This document shows positions 45,281 to 54,304 of a DNA stretch of 64,000 nucleotides, piece after piece. The translations under genes were made by a program, and so were the position numbers. The notes beneath the pieces were generated by a model. The model saw nothing but the letters and a program-made list of their open reading frames with translations. It made no database searches and was not told the DNA's origin. The DNA lies in contig CAMWQW010000018.1 in assembly GCA_947176505.1 (NCBI GenBank), positions 1-64,000 of the forward strand, read 5' to 3'. Position 1 is the stretch's first letter; each line of letters starts with the position of its first letter. This stretch comes from an uncultured Lachnospiraceae bacterium (GTDB lineage Bacteria; Bacillota; Clostridia; Lachnospirales; Lachnospiraceae).

Positions 45281-45304
45281 GCTACAAGGCATATTACCCG
45301 TTAT
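45267..45304. terminator. Bidirectional intrinsic terminator
   Basis: ATAACGGG plus AATA (45267-45279) pairs with TATT plus CCCGTTAT (45292-45304); T-rich on the plus side. Shared by the PHP gene and its convergent neighbour. Confidence 0.75.
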
Positions 45305-45336
45305 TTTATACTTTCTTAAATTATCGTCATATGCTT

Positions 45337-46248
45337 CTATTCTTTCTTATTGTCAGCAATATTCTTCAACTCTTCCAAAGAGTCCTTGAACTTTCTGGAA
45401 GCCATAGTCGGATTATTGCGAATCATATCCCGTTTATAGAAGTCAAGCATTTCCGTGTAATTCTTCTGCGGATCAGGATAATGGCTGAATTTGCCCCGAA
45501 GTTCCGCAACTTCTTCTCTAATTCCTTCCTCATATGCTGAAGGCTTAGTCTGTATACTTTCTTTCAAACCTGCAAACCGCTGTCTTAAATTGTGGATGAG
45601 TTCAGAAATCGTAAGTTCTCTCTCCTGCTTTTTCTGCCCTTTGTCTTCATTGTTGAACGCGATAATCACATCCAGCCTCCGCGACATACGCTCCAACTCT
45701 TCTTTGACCTTCTGCATTTTCATCAGAATATCGCGCAAATCCAATGCCGCCTTGAAGGACAATGTAAAATCAGCCACAATATAAACCGTAAGGAATGCTG
45801 TCATATAAAAGAGCACATTACCCGGAATTGATAAAACAATCTGCTCAATCGGACGGTGTATAACTCTGGTCATCAAAATCGTAAAGAATCCCCACGTTAT
45901 CGATGAGGTCAAACAAATATGCCCTTGAAAATTAAACCTCTGGTTGGAATAATCCCAATATCTGACCTTAAAGAGCGCCTCCATAATAACACCCGTTATA
46001 TATTCCAATGCCGTGGCACCGATTACTCCAGCTATATATGTCAGAAATACATTATCCCGAAAAGGCATGGAGACAACCAACATCATAATTGCACCGCTCC
46101 CGTATAGAGGCAGAAAGGGCCCTCTCATAAATCCCCTGTTAACCCACTTTCGTGATTTGACAGACACATATGCCGATTCAAAGCACCACCCGAAAAAACA
46201 GTACATATAAAAGAAAAACAGCCATTGAAATGCTTTATAATGAATCAT
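45337..46248 (-). CDS. PF06541-type membrane protein (putative ABC-transporter type IV)
   Basis: Protein of 303 residues with about five N-terminal TM helices: WLFFFYMYCFFGWCFESAYV, GRWVNRGF-like KWVNRGFMRGPFLPLYGSGA, ALEYITGVIMEALF and RYWDYSNQRFNFQGHICL, the signature block of this family. The C-terminal 130 residues are charged and probably coiled coil (LDLRDILMKMQKVKEELERM). Common in Clostridia, function unproven. AAAGGAG precedes the start. Confidence 0.8.
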   Translation of the reverse strand: MIHYKAFQWLFFFYMYCFFGWCFESAYVSVKSRKWVNRGFMRGPFLPLYGSGAIMMLVVSMPFRDNVFLTYIAGVIGATALEYITGVIMEALFKVRYWDYSNQRFNFQGHICLTSSITWGFFTILMTRVIHRPIEQIVLSIPGNVLFYMTAFLTVYIVADFTLSFKAALDLRDILMKMQKVKEELERMSRRLDVIIAFNNEDKGQKKQERELTISELIHNLRQRFAGLKESIQTKPSAYEEGIREEVAELRGKFSHYPDPQKNYTEMLDFYKRDMIRNNPTMASRKFKDSLEELKNIADNKKE

Positions 46249-46267
46249 ATTTCATATCTCCTTTATC

Positions 46268-47032
46268 TTATCGGTACACTTCGACACCGATTCGTATCTT
46301 GCCTTTGCGCGTCTGTCCTTGTTCACCGGCATAGATGAATCTGCCAAAACCTCTTACAGTTACCATATCGCCTATTTTCATTGTATAGCTGTTATTCTCT
46401 GTCAATCTGCCATTTACATAGACCCGACCGCCTCTGAATAATTCCAAGCTCTGACTCCTTGCTACATTGTATAATTTTGATACCACTGTGTCAATTCTGG
46501 CAGATGGGACAGACAATGATATCTCTTCCGTAACAGGCGAGCGAAGCTTCTCAATCATTCCGCCTGCCATGCATTTTACACGAGTACGCCTCACCTGCTC
46601 TAAATTTTCAATCAGATATTCGGCAATACTGTCCAGACAAAATACAACAGCCTCTTTGTCTTCCACAAAAATATCGCCTACCGTATCACGCTCAATCCCC
46701 AGATTCATGATTGCACCCAGAAAATCCCGATGTGAAAGGCTCTCTGCAAACTTCGGCGCCTGCGGTACAACCCTAAGACATTTGATCGGATATGTCTCTT
46801 CATAACCTAGTATGTCCGGTGCACCGAATCTTATCATCTTACGCTCACATAAAGGACTGCCGCCCTCCATACTATATCCGGCATACTCTACTTCCCGCTG
46901 TATCCCATAGAATGCCTGCTGCTCTGAAAGTCCCAGAAACGAAGTAAATGTATAAATATTATTGTTGTACGAACGCTGTGCCAATTCCAGCAGGCGTTTC
47001 TGTAGAAGTAGTAATTCCTTATCGTCCGACAT
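46268..47032 (-). CDS. ylmH: YlmH-type S4-domain RNA-binding protein
   Basis: Protein of 254 residues with an N-terminal YlmH-like half (FTSFLGLSEQQAF, IRFGAPDILGYEETYP, HRDFLGAIMNLGIERDTVGDI) and a C-terminal S4 domain (about 180-245; LFRGGRVYVNGRLTEN). YlmH links to cell division clusters and to ribosome quality control, where it works with the RqcH pathway whose gene is also in this window. Here it is not in a division cluster. Confidence 0.9.
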   Translation of the reverse strand: MSDDKELLLLQKRLLELAQRSYNNNIYTFTSFLGLSEQQAFYGIQREVEYAGYSMEGGSPLCERKMIRFGAPDILGYEETYPIKCLRVVPQAPKFAESLSHRDFLGAIMNLGIERDTVGDIFVEDKEAVVFCLDSIAEYLIENLEQVRRTRVKCMAGGMIEKLRSPVTEEISLSVPSARIDTVVSKLYNVARSQSLELFRGGRVYVNGRLTENNSYTMKIGDMVTVRGFGRFIYAGEQGQTRKGKIRIGVEVYR

Positions 47033-47152
47033 ATCTTATCCCTATCATATATTTTCTACAAAGATTCGGGTGTCAAAAGGTGACTATAAGTCAGTACCCC
47101 GCCGTATACTACGGGAATCAGTTGACCATCTTTTCGTTTACTGCCCACAGAC

Positions 47153-47192
47153 GCCAAAAAGCAAGGCACATAACATTTACGTTTATGTGCCT
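47153..47192 (-). terminator. Intrinsic terminator of the G3E GTPase pair
   Basis: AGGCACATAA (47164-47173) pairs with TTATGTGCCT (47183-47192); on the minus strand TGCTTTTTGG follows. Confidence 0.7.
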
Positions 47193-47244
47193 GCTGATAT
47201 CCATCTACCGCATTGCTTCGTGCTGACTGTCTGCCAAATCTCCG

Positions 47245-48174
47245 CTAAGTAAAACTGATAATCTCGTCTTTGGGCGCCTTCGTCTGCTCCACACTGATTG
47301 CATGAAGGATCGGACCTTCGCCTTGATAGTCCGCAAAATACTCCTTCGCCACTTTCGCTGTCACTTTCACCCACTGCTTATCCGTCAAAGTATCTGTCTT
47401 GTTATACTCACATGCAAACCCAAGAAACGCCATATCATCTGCACAGCATGTCATCGCCATTCTACCCGGCACAAAATATCCTTTCGGAAAATCTTTTGGA
47501 CGCAGCACCATACCGACAAACTGAACAGTCTTACCTTCATAGCGTTCCAAGTGATCCAGCGAATCCAAATACCATATGCCATATCCCTCATTATTCAATT
47601 CTATAACAGGTGCTTTCAAATCATACGGAAGATCATCTTCCATAATCTCATTGATTTCACCGTTGGAATCTTCAAATACAATTTCCGCTTTCGGATTAAT
47701 TGCTTTGATATTGCGCTTGTAACTACTCAAATCTTCCACACCGTCACAACGATTAAAAATAATCATCTCCGATGCCCGTATCTGCTCTGCCAGCAATGAT
47801 CTCATATTTGTAAAGTACATAGGGAACGTAGATGCGTCAATAGTCGTAATCTGCTGCTCAATCCTCCAATGCCACGGCAGCTTCATCTCTTTATAATTCC
47901 ACATACCGTTATACTCAATAATAATACGCTCCGGTTTATGCTTTTTCTCTAATTCAATCAGCTTCGATGAGTTAAACTCCTGCTCATCTTCAATCAGTTC
48001 CAGCTCAGTCCGGCTTAATCTGAGCAGTCTCTCATCATATTCATTCTCGCCTTCTTCACACAGAATCAACAGTGTTTTGCCTCTCACCTGAAAATAAGGC
48101 TGCGACAATGTATAGGTAATAAATTCGGTTTTACCGCTCTCCAGAAAACCATTGATCACATAGACCGGTTTCAT
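47245..48174 (-). CDS. G3E-type GTPase fused to a DUF1980-like C-terminal domain
   Basis: Protein of 309 residues. The N-terminal half is a CobW-like P-loop GTPase: Walker A GFLESGKT (9-16), a CEEGENEYD switch and G4-like NRCD (141-144). The GCxCC zinc motif of metal-chaperone G3E proteins is absent. Residues 213-300 (GKTVQFVGMVLRPKDFPKGY, RMAMTCCADDMAFLGFACEY, WVKVTAKV) resemble the C-terminal DUF1980 domain of YcgQ/TIGR03943 proteins, with the paired Cys at 243-244. It follows the His-rich GTPase by 74 bases and likely shares its mRNA. Role in metal handling is inferred. Confidence 0.75.
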   Translation of the reverse strand: MKPVYVINGFLESGKTEFITYTLSQPYFQVRGKTLLILCEEGENEYDERLLRLSRTELELIEDEQEFNSSKLIELEKKHKPERIIIEYNGMWNYKEMKLPWHWRIEQQITTIDASTFPMYFTNMRSLLAEQIRASEMIIFNRCDGVEDLSSYKRNIKAINPKAEIVFEDSNGEINEIMEDDLPYDLKAPVIELNNEGYGIWYLDSLDHLERYEGKTVQFVGMVLRPKDFPKGYFVPGRMAMTCCADDMAFLGFACEYNKTDTLTDKQWVKVTAKVAKEYFADYQGEGPILHAISVEQTKAPKDEIISFT

Positions 48175-48248
48175 ATAACGTCCACGCCCTTCCTGTTTAT
48201 CCTATTTCTTATCCTGCTTTTGCTCTTATTTTGTCCTAGTTACTACTC

Positions 48249-49334
48249 TTACTTCTTAAAAAGCTCCGCAAGTTTATCTTCGTTCAATTTAGAACCGATT
48301 ACACAGAACTTACCGGTAACATCTGGATTACCCTCTCTGACATTACTCTCCTCCGGAACATAATCAAAATATATCCAGCCGCCGTTCGAAGCTGGAACCA
48401 TACCTTTCGCGCGCAGAACAATGCCGTACACTTCTTCTTTATCAAGTTCGGCAAGAATATGCTCAATCTCTTCTTTCTCATATACAGCAGGCGTCTCCAA
48501 TCCCCAGCTTGTGAAGATTTCATCCGCATGGTGGTGATGGTGGTGTTCATGTTCCTCATGCCCGTGATGATGGTGCTCATGCTCCTCATGCTCGTGATGG
48601 TGGTGCTCGTGCTCCTCATGCTCATCGTGATGATGCTCATGACAACCACAAGTACAATCCGGACCATGTTCATGATGGTGGTGTTCGTGTTCCTCATGAT
48701 GTGCCATCACTTCCCGCATCAATTCCGCTTCCAAATCCTTCGCACCCTCAATCGTTTCGAGAATATCCCTGCCTTCAAGTGCATCCCAAGGTGTTGTAAT
48801 AATCGTTGCCTTCTCATTATGCTCACGTATCATCTCAAGGCATGCCGCAAGTTTCTCCTCGCTCAGCTTGTCCGTACGGCTGAGTACAATCGTTCCGGCA
48901 TGTTCAATCTGATTGACAAAAAATTCTCCGAAATTCTTAATATACATCTTACATTTGCAGGCATCTACGACCGCTACCGCACTGTTTAATTCTACCTCCC
49001 TGTCAGCCATTGCATCCTGTACCGCCTTCATAACATCAGAAAGCTTGCCCACTCCTGACGGCTCAATCAGAATGCGCTCCGGTTCGTAAGTATCCAGCAC
49101 TTCTCTTAAAGATGTTCCGAAATCTCCTACCAACGAACAGCAGATACATCCTGAATTCATTTCTTTGATTTCAATACCTGCTTCTTTCAAGAATCCGCCG
49201 TCAATACCAATCTCACCAAATTCATTTTCTATCAATACTACTTTAGTATCTGCCAAAGCCTCCTTTAGCAGCTTCTTGATAAGAGTCGTCTTTCCGGCGC
49301 CAAGAAAACCGGAAACAATATCAATCTTTGTCAT
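48249..49334 (-). CDS. CobW/ZNG1-type G3E GTPase with His-rich metal-binding region
   Basis: Protein of 361 residues. Walker A GFLGAGKT (9-16), ENEFGEIGID, the zinc motif GCICC (62-66), G4 SRTD (152-155), and a CobW C-terminal domain (about 275-361; VYGIVLRAKGMV). Residues 211-269 are about half His, with HEHHHH units and a CTCGC stretch, giving high metal-binding capacity. Relatives deliver zinc to client enzymes during starvation. No Zur box was recognised upstream; TTGACA lies about 50 bases before the gene. Confidence 0.9.
   Translation of the reverse strand: MTKIDIVSGFLGAGKTTLIKKLLKEALADTKVVLIENEFGEIGIDGGFLKEAGIEIKEMNSGCICCSLVGDFGTSLREVLDTYEPERILIEPSGVGKLSDVMKAVQDAMADREVELNSAVAVVDACKCKMYIKNFGEFFVNQIEHAGTIVLSRTDKLSEEKLAACLEMIREHNEKATIITTPWDALEGRDILETIEGAKDLEAELMREVMAHHEEHEHHHHEHGPDCTCGCHEHHHDEHEEHEHHHHEHEEHEHHHHGHEEHEHHHHHHADEIFTSWGLETPAVYEKEEIEHILAELDKEEVYGIVLRAKGMVPASNGGWIYFDYVPEESNVREGNPDVTGKFCVIGSKLNEDKLAELFKK
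48528..48704 (-). repeat. Repeat region coding the His/Glu tract
   Basis: Imperfect repeats of GAGCATGAGCACCATCATCA-like units encode the HEHHHHEHEE tract. The repetition could change in length by slippage in steps that keep the frame. Confidence 0.75.
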
Positions 49335-49420
49335 AATATAACACCAGCCTTTCCTAAATCATTCTCTTCTTTTTTTAATAATATGTCAAGAAACGCTCTG
49401 TTGATTTCATACTATTTTAA

Positions 49421-50203
49421 TTAATCCAGATTTAATTTTCTTTCCATAATATGCCATGTAATCAGATAGAACGCAACAGAATAGACCAATCCAGTCAATA
49501 ATGAATATTCCCAAGTGGTTCCATAATACCAATCACCCGTTATCGTATTAATATATCCGAGAATGACGTAATAAATTCCATTCACGATCTGTTGTATAAT
49601 ATAAATCAGAAAATAGAATCCGAATGCCGACAGAAGTTTATGATTGTTGGAAAGCTGCCCCAGCGAAATACAAGCAGTTACTTTAAGTACTCTTGCAAAC
49701 ATAACGACCATGCCTGCAATTAATGTCATAATCACTGCAAAAGCACTCACATCATCCGTCCCCGACCACATAACGGAACTTTTGACGTTATCTATCATTC
49801 GAGAGAAAATATCGCCTTCCTCATTAAACAGAATCAGTATCGACATATACATCAGTAAAGTACTGACAATAACCCATGCGGTACTGGCTAAAACCTTGGC
49901 TATGATAATATGATGCTTATCTACAGGCAGCGTATGCAAAAGATACCCTTGATCTCCATATGTAGAAGTATAGAAACGATGTATCAGATAAATTGCGGTT
50001 CCAATCATCACAACAAACATACTGCCCACATAAGTCAAAATAATAATGATAGCACTGAAAATAATTCCTTCATTATCCGTGTCGAAAACATCCAAACGCA
50101 CCGTAATGGTTGCAATAATCGTCATCACAACAATCAAAAGATTTGCCGGCACAAGCAGTTTCCATGTGGATTTCCATTCGTATTTCATTAATTTCCCTAA
50201 CAC
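49421..50203 (-). CDS. ABC-2-type exporter permease
   Basis: Protein of 260 residues with about six TM helices (LVPANLLIVVMTIIATITV, IIIILTYVGSMFVVMIGTAI, VKVTACISLGQLSNNHKLLS). The YGDQGYLLHTLPVDKHHIIIAK stretch is typical of bacterial ABC-2 permeases in YtrC/YhgE-like pairs. It starts with GTG, GGAGGT upstream, inside the end of the ATPase gene. Substrate unknown. Confidence 0.85.
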   Translation of the reverse strand: MLGKLMKYEWKSTWKLLVPANLLIVVMTIIATITVRLDVFDTDNEGIIFSAIIIILTYVGSMFVVMIGTAIYLIHRFYTSTYGDQGYLLHTLPVDKHHIIIAKVLASTAWVIVSTLLMYMSILILFNEEGDIFSRMIDNVKSSVMWSGTDDVSAFAVIMTLIAGMVVMFARVLKVTACISLGQLSNNHKLLSAFGFYFLIYIIQQIVNGIYYVILGYINTITGDWYYGTTWEYSLLTGLVYSVAFYLITWHIMERKLNLD

Positions 50204-50898
50204 GCAAACACCTCCCTGAAGAAGCGGTCTATAGACTTGCCCTCATTCTGTCTGATTTGCTCTGCACCCGCCTGCAGTATGATATTGCCGTATCTGATAA
50301 ACACTACTTCATCCAAAATATTTTCCACATCGGAAATCAAATGTGTAGATAGGAGTATTGTTGCATTTCTGTTATAGTTCTGCACGATTGTATGTAAAAT
50401 ATAATCTCTGGACGCCGGATCCACACCGGCAATCGGTTCATCCAGAATATACAAGTCCGCATCTCTGCTCATTACAAGAATCAGCTGGACTTTCTCCTTG
50501 GTCCCTTTAGAAAGATTTTTAAGTCTTTCATAAGGTTGTATCTGAAGACGCGCAAGCATATCATATGCTCTGTCCACCCGGAAATCAGGGTAAAAATCCT
50601 GAAAATACTGTACAATCTCCATTACCTTCATGCCGGGCTGTAGGTAAGTGCGCTCCGGCAAATATGAGATACTGTACTTTGTATCTATCCCCGGTCTTAG
50701 TCCATTAATAAAAATATCGCCCGCCGTAGGATTCAACAGTCCGTTCATAATCTTAATCAAAGTTGTCTTACCGCTCCCGTTAGGTCCCAAAAGTCCGATA
50801 ATCCTGCCGCGTTCCAGATTCAAATATATCTGGTTGAGCGCTGTTTTGCCGCCGAACCTTTTCGTAAGTCCCATACACTGTACAATAGGTGCCATCAT
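50197..50898 (-). CDS. YtrB-type ABC transporter ATP-binding protein
   Basis: ATPase of 233 residues: Walker A GPNGSGKTT, signature-region LSKGTKEKVQLILV (LSKG in place of LSGG, common in this family), Walker B LYILDEPIAGVDP, switch STHL. It pairs with the overlapping permease. YtrB relatives usually sit behind a GntR-family YtrA repressor, which is missing here; the upstream gene is an aldose epimerase. Confidence 0.88.
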   Translation of the reverse strand: MMAPIVQCMGLTKRFGGKTALNQIYLNLERGRIIGLLGPNGSGKTTLIKIMNGLLNPTAGDIFINGLRPGIDTKYSISYLPERTYLQPGMKVMEIVQYFQDFYPDFRVDRAYDMLARLQIQPYERLKNLSKGTKEKVQLILVMSRDADLYILDEPIAGVDPASRDYILHTIVQNYNRNATILLSTHLISDVENILDEVVFIRYGNIILQAGAEQIRQNEGKSIDRFFREVFAC

Positions 50899-50912
50899 TG
50901 TCCTCCTATGTT

Positions 50913-51785
50913 CTATATCGTCACCTTATAATCTGCCGCAAATGTCTCTTTGCCTTCCAGAACCTGCATCCATTCACGGTCCATCCATTCTCCTTCATAA
51001 CCGGCTCTGTCGCATCTGCCATACCATGGCTCAATACAGATGAAAGGCGCCTGTTTCTTCGGAGTAGACCAGATTCCGAACAAAGGAGCATCAAACTCAA
51101 CCGTCAGATAATCCGTACCGTCAGGTTTAACCAATGCAACACTGTGCGCCTGATCATGTTCAATCACCAGAGCATCCCCGTCAAACAGATGCTCAGTCAC
51201 CGGAAGGATACCGTTCTGAAGCGCATATGTCGTATGATTGTCAGTAATCAGTCCGTTTTCCAGCCCGGAAGATACTACCTGCTCCTTTGTATCAAATCTG
51301 ATTTTGTAATCAGATTGTTTCGTGCCGCTCTCGATAGGACACAGGAATGCAGGGTGTCCGCCAATAGCAAAATACATACACTCCTCTGTCGGATTCTTTA
51401 CTCTCCACTTGACAATCACCGTTCTGTCCGACAGTTCATATCCAAGTTCCAGAACAAACGGATAAGGGTATCTCTCAAGCGTCTCACCGCTCGATTCTAA
51501 GGTAAACCATATTTCATGAGCAGTCTGGCTCTTCAATCTGAATTCCATGTCTCTGGCAAATCCATGCTGACCCATCGGATACTCCTTGCCATTTAAACGG
51601 TAAACTCCGTCCTTCAAGCCTCCCACCAAGGGAAAAAGTACCGGTGAAGTCCGTTTCCAGTATTTCGGATCAGCATCCCACATATATTCCCTGTCTGATG
51701 CAACATCCTTAAGCGACTTCAGCTCTGCCCCCATACTGTCAATTTGTATCGTAATTTTGTCGTTACTGATTTGAAATAGCGCCAT
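50913..51785 (-). CDS. Aldose 1-epimerase family protein (LacX-like)
   Basis: Galactose-mutarotase fold protein of 290 residues (SMGAELKSLKDVASDREYMW, PVLFPLVGGLKDGVYRLNGK, MGQHGFARDMEF, AIGGHPAFLCPI). The conserved His of GQHGFAR and GGHPAF and Glu in the C-terminal part fit the family. It converts alpha and beta sugars or sugar phosphates; no sugar operon is adjacent. GGGGGAT precedes the start. Confidence 0.9.
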   Translation of the reverse strand: MALFQISNDKITIQIDSMGAELKSLKDVASDREYMWDADPKYWKRTSPVLFPLVGGLKDGVYRLNGKEYPMGQHGFARDMEFRLKSQTAHEIWFTLESSGETLERYPYPFVLELGYELSDRTVIVKWRVKNPTEECMYFAIGGHPAFLCPIESGTKQSDYKIRFDTKEQVVSSGLENGLITDNHTTYALQNGILPVTEHLFDGDALVIEHDQAHSVALVKPDGTDYLTVEFDAPLFGIWSTPKKQAPFICIEPWYGRCDRAGYEGEWMDREWMQVLEGKETFAADYKVTI

Positions 51786-51840
51786 AGTAATCCCCCTTCT
51801 CTACAATCTGTCTATTGTTTCATCTTATCACATTTTAGAA

Positions 51841-52860
51841 TCAGTGTATACCCGCGTGTTTGCTTAACCGATGTTGTATGGTGAATGTTTCTGTATGATA
51901 TCTGTGCCGAGGAAGTTCTTTGGCAAGTCCCTCCAATCGCATTTCCAACCATTGTTCCATATTCTGCTCATCCATTTTTCTGATGCGTGTCCCCTCTCCG
52001 ATTCGGTAAGACTTACTTCTGACCATATAGGGCAGAATGATGCTGACTGCTTCCCCCTTACTGTTCACGACATACCCGTCATCACATTTTAAATACGCTT
52101 CCATCAGGCATTGATACGATAACGGTATCGTCGCAAGCTCCGCATCAAGGGTGCTGACACGTTCTCTAAAGCTACACTTTGCCTCCAAATCTTCCAGCGC
52201 ATACTCCGCAAATCCAATCTCCCAATATGCGTTAAATTTTTGATTACGTTTTTCCCAATCCATGAAGATTTCTTTTGCCTCTTCATAGAATTTCTCTGCA
52301 CATTTATAAATCTCCTCTTCACAGACCGCTGTTTCCCGGCAGAGTGCATCAAGCAGAAGCGCCATTTCACTGTTCATCCGCTTCTTCCCCCACTCCACTC
52401 TCACCTGATTATCCATAAGATATTGCCGGAACTCCTCTATTCCGCACATGCCGACTTCAAGTTTACATAACTTCTCTCCAAGCAAATTATATACAATGAC
52501 TTTATTGTCCGCCCCTCTTCCCCCTATTTTGCAAAACCCGATTTCATCCAATGTGAACTCTTTTCTTTTTCCAATCCAGTTTACATAACATATATTCGAC
52601 TCGTCTACAGTTAATCTGTGCTGAAAGTACATCACCAGACACACTATTCCGAAGACAGGCATACATAAGAGCGGCAGATACAAAAGCATACCACCGCCAT
52701 CATCTGACGGATAAAGGAGCCACAGGATAAAGATACAAGCGGAAATTGCTATCCCGAGACCGCCGCATACTATCGCCGCCCAACTCTCCCTGACTTGAAA
52801 TTTGATTCCGTCCTGCCATTCTATATCCATTTTCACATCTTTGTTCCTATTTTTACTCAT
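51841..52860 (-). CDS. Uncharacterised two-TM protein with PH-like domain (DUF6560-like)
   Basis: Protein of 339 residues not recognised with certainty. Two TM helices (about 29-50 and 58-80) are followed by a segment with a bacterial PH-like pattern (about 85-145; RLTVDESNICYVNWIGKRKE, FTLDEIGFCKIGG), then a mostly helical charged domain of about 190 residues. Most of the protein would be cytoplasmic. It lies between an epimerase and an exported protease, all on one strand. Confidence 0.65.
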   Translation of the reverse strand: MSKNRNKDVKMDIEWQDGIKFQVRESWAAIVCGGLGIAISACIFILWLLYPSDDGGGMLLYLPLLCMPVFGIVCLVMYFQHRLTVDESNICYVNWIGKRKEFTLDEIGFCKIGGRGADNKVIVYNLLGEKLCKLEVGMCGIEEFRQYLMDNQVRVEWGKKRMNSEMALLLDALCRETAVCEEEIYKCAEKFYEEAKEIFMDWEKRNQKFNAYWEIGFAEYALEDLEAKCSFRERVSTLDAELATIPLSYQCLMEAYLKCDDGYVVNSKGEAVSIILPYMVRSKSYRIGEGTRIRKMDEQNMEQWLEMRLEGLAKELPRHRYHTETFTIQHRLSKHAGIH

Positions 52861-52903
52861 ACATTCCCTATCCTATCATGCCGATATTTTTACGGCAGAT
52901 TCT

Positions 52904-53710
52904 CTAATTCATGCGTATTTTTCCCTGTACAACGGTTATATATGCCTCTATAATGTCCGGCAGCGGCACACCGGCTGTTTCATTATGATAAGTTCCGCCT
53001 GTGGTCATTCCGATCAGATATCCGCGTCCGTCAAATGTTCCTCCGCCCGACATGCCTTCTTTCGCAAATCCGTGTCCGTACAGCATATACGCGTCAAAAT
53101 CATCTATATATTTGTGAGTATCCTCGACTGTTGCCTCAAAATACTGCTCTTCATCCATATCAGACCCGGAATCCACGGAAAACATCACGTCTCCTTGGCG
53201 CAGACTGTCATAAACCGCTTCATCCGCCCGGACGCTTCTGAACTGCTCCAACTGCTCATAGGTAAACTGCCCGTTATCAATATATAAAAAGCCCACATCA
53301 TACTGCTCCGATACGCCGATCACCTGCGCATCCGCATAATATCCCTGTATAAAATATACATAACTGTTCTCATCTTTCCAGTATTCCAACACATGCTTAT
53401 TGGTTGCAATCACAATCGCTTCCGGCGTCATTTCCCATATAATGCCGCTTCCATGAGCATTTCCCATCTGTACCCGTACAACACTGCTTTTAACATTTTC
53501 ATATGCACTGTCACAATCCGCTTCCTCAAGAACCGGTGTTTCCAGAAAACCGAGCGCCAGCATACCCTCATAAATGTCCTGTTCGGTCACCGTTTGAATC
53601 AGATGTGGCAGCTGATATTCCTTCGCCTGCACAGATAGCGGTGAACCCATCATAGACAATATCGGGATTGCTACAGCCAGTGCATAATATAAGAATCGGT
53701 TTCGTCTCAT
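52904..53710 (-). CDS. Exported trypsin-like serine protease (S1/HtrA-like, no PDZ)
   Basis: Protein of 268 residues with a signal peptide (about 1-30, ending SVQA-KEY) and a chymotrypsin-fold domain (about 65-265). The triad is readable: His in ATNKHVLEYW, Asp in SEQYDVGFLYID, Ser in KEGMSGGGTFDG. A C-terminal PDZ domain, usual in HtrA, is absent. The ATG is preferred over a GTG three codons upstream. Substrate unknown. Confidence 0.82.
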   Translation of the reverse strand: MRRNRFLYYALAVAIPILSMMGSPLSVQAKEYQLPHLIQTVTEQDIYEGMLALGFLETPVLEEADCDSAYENVKSSVVRVQMGNAHGSGIIWEMTPEAIVIATNKHVLEYWKDENSYVYFIQGYYADAQVIGVSEQYDVGFLYIDNGQFTYEQLEQFRSVRADEAVYDSLRQGDVMFSVDSGSDMDEEQYFEATVEDTHKYIDDFDAYMLYGHGFAKEGMSGGGTFDGRGYLIGMTTGGTYHNETAGVPLPDIIEAYITVVQGKIRMN

Positions 53711-53784
53711 ACGGACCACCGTGCCTTTCTGTCAACATACTACTTCCTAAGTATGCGCCGCACTTCCCACAACTTACAATACAA

Positions 53785-53810
53785 GCAAAAATCTCCCCAT
53801 GTCAGGAGAG
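53785..53810 (-). terminator. Intrinsic terminator of rnpB
   Basis: On the minus strand CTCTCC-TGACATG-GGGAGA followed by TTTTT, 30 bases after the RNase P RNA 3' end. Confidence 0.75.
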
Positions 53811-53839
53811 TTTTCGCAATCTTTCTATATTGACATGAA

Positions 53840-54264
53840 CTAAGCAGAACGATAAGCCGGGTTATGTCGTGAATGATCATCTATCTAGGACATCCGTTAC
53901 CGGATGCCTCAAGCGACCCACCTGAAAGCAGATCGGGCAAATCTGTCGCTTTCGTTTCGGTCTTGCTTCGGATGGGGTTTACACAGCCTGCACCGTTACC
54001 GTTGCAGCGGTAGTCTCTTACACTGCCATTCCACCCTTACCAGTAGTATTGTTTCGCAATGCTCACGCATTGTTCAACAATACTACAGAAGCTGCTTCAC
54101 AGCTTCCACTGAACCCGGAGATTCAGTATGGCGGTTTCTTTTCTATTGCACTAGCCTTGGAGTCACCTCCACCGGACGTTATCCGGCATCCTGCCCTATG
54201 AAGCCCGGACTTTCCTCACCTGTACCCTTACGTCTGTACAGCCGCGATCATTTATTCTACTTAG
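53840..54264 (-). ncRNA. rnpB: RNase P RNA (M1-type, class A)
   Basis: On the minus strand the P1 helix pairs CTAAGTAGAA (54264-54255) with TTCTGCTTAG (53849-53840). The hallmark GAGGAAAGTCCGGGCT with CATAGGGCAGG, GGTGGAGGTGACTCC-type J/P elements and the 3' segment CAGGTGGGTCGCTTGAGGCA are all present. About 425 nt. A variable arm includes a 11-bp stem (54043-54053 with 54076-54086) next to GAAGCTG/CAGCTTC. Catalyses 5' maturation of tRNAs. Confidence 0.95.
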
Positions 54265-54304
54265 TCATCGCCCTCTGATGCCTTAGTAAAGCTTCATGTC
54301 ATAT

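Noticed and set aside
48528..48704. Second repeat block as a possible array or regulatory repeat
   Set aside because: It encodes the His/Glu tract of the G3E GTPase in frame.
54001..54290. Plus-strand open frame in the rnpB region
   Set aside because: The sequence folds as RNase P RNA on the minus strand and the frame has no ribosome binding site.
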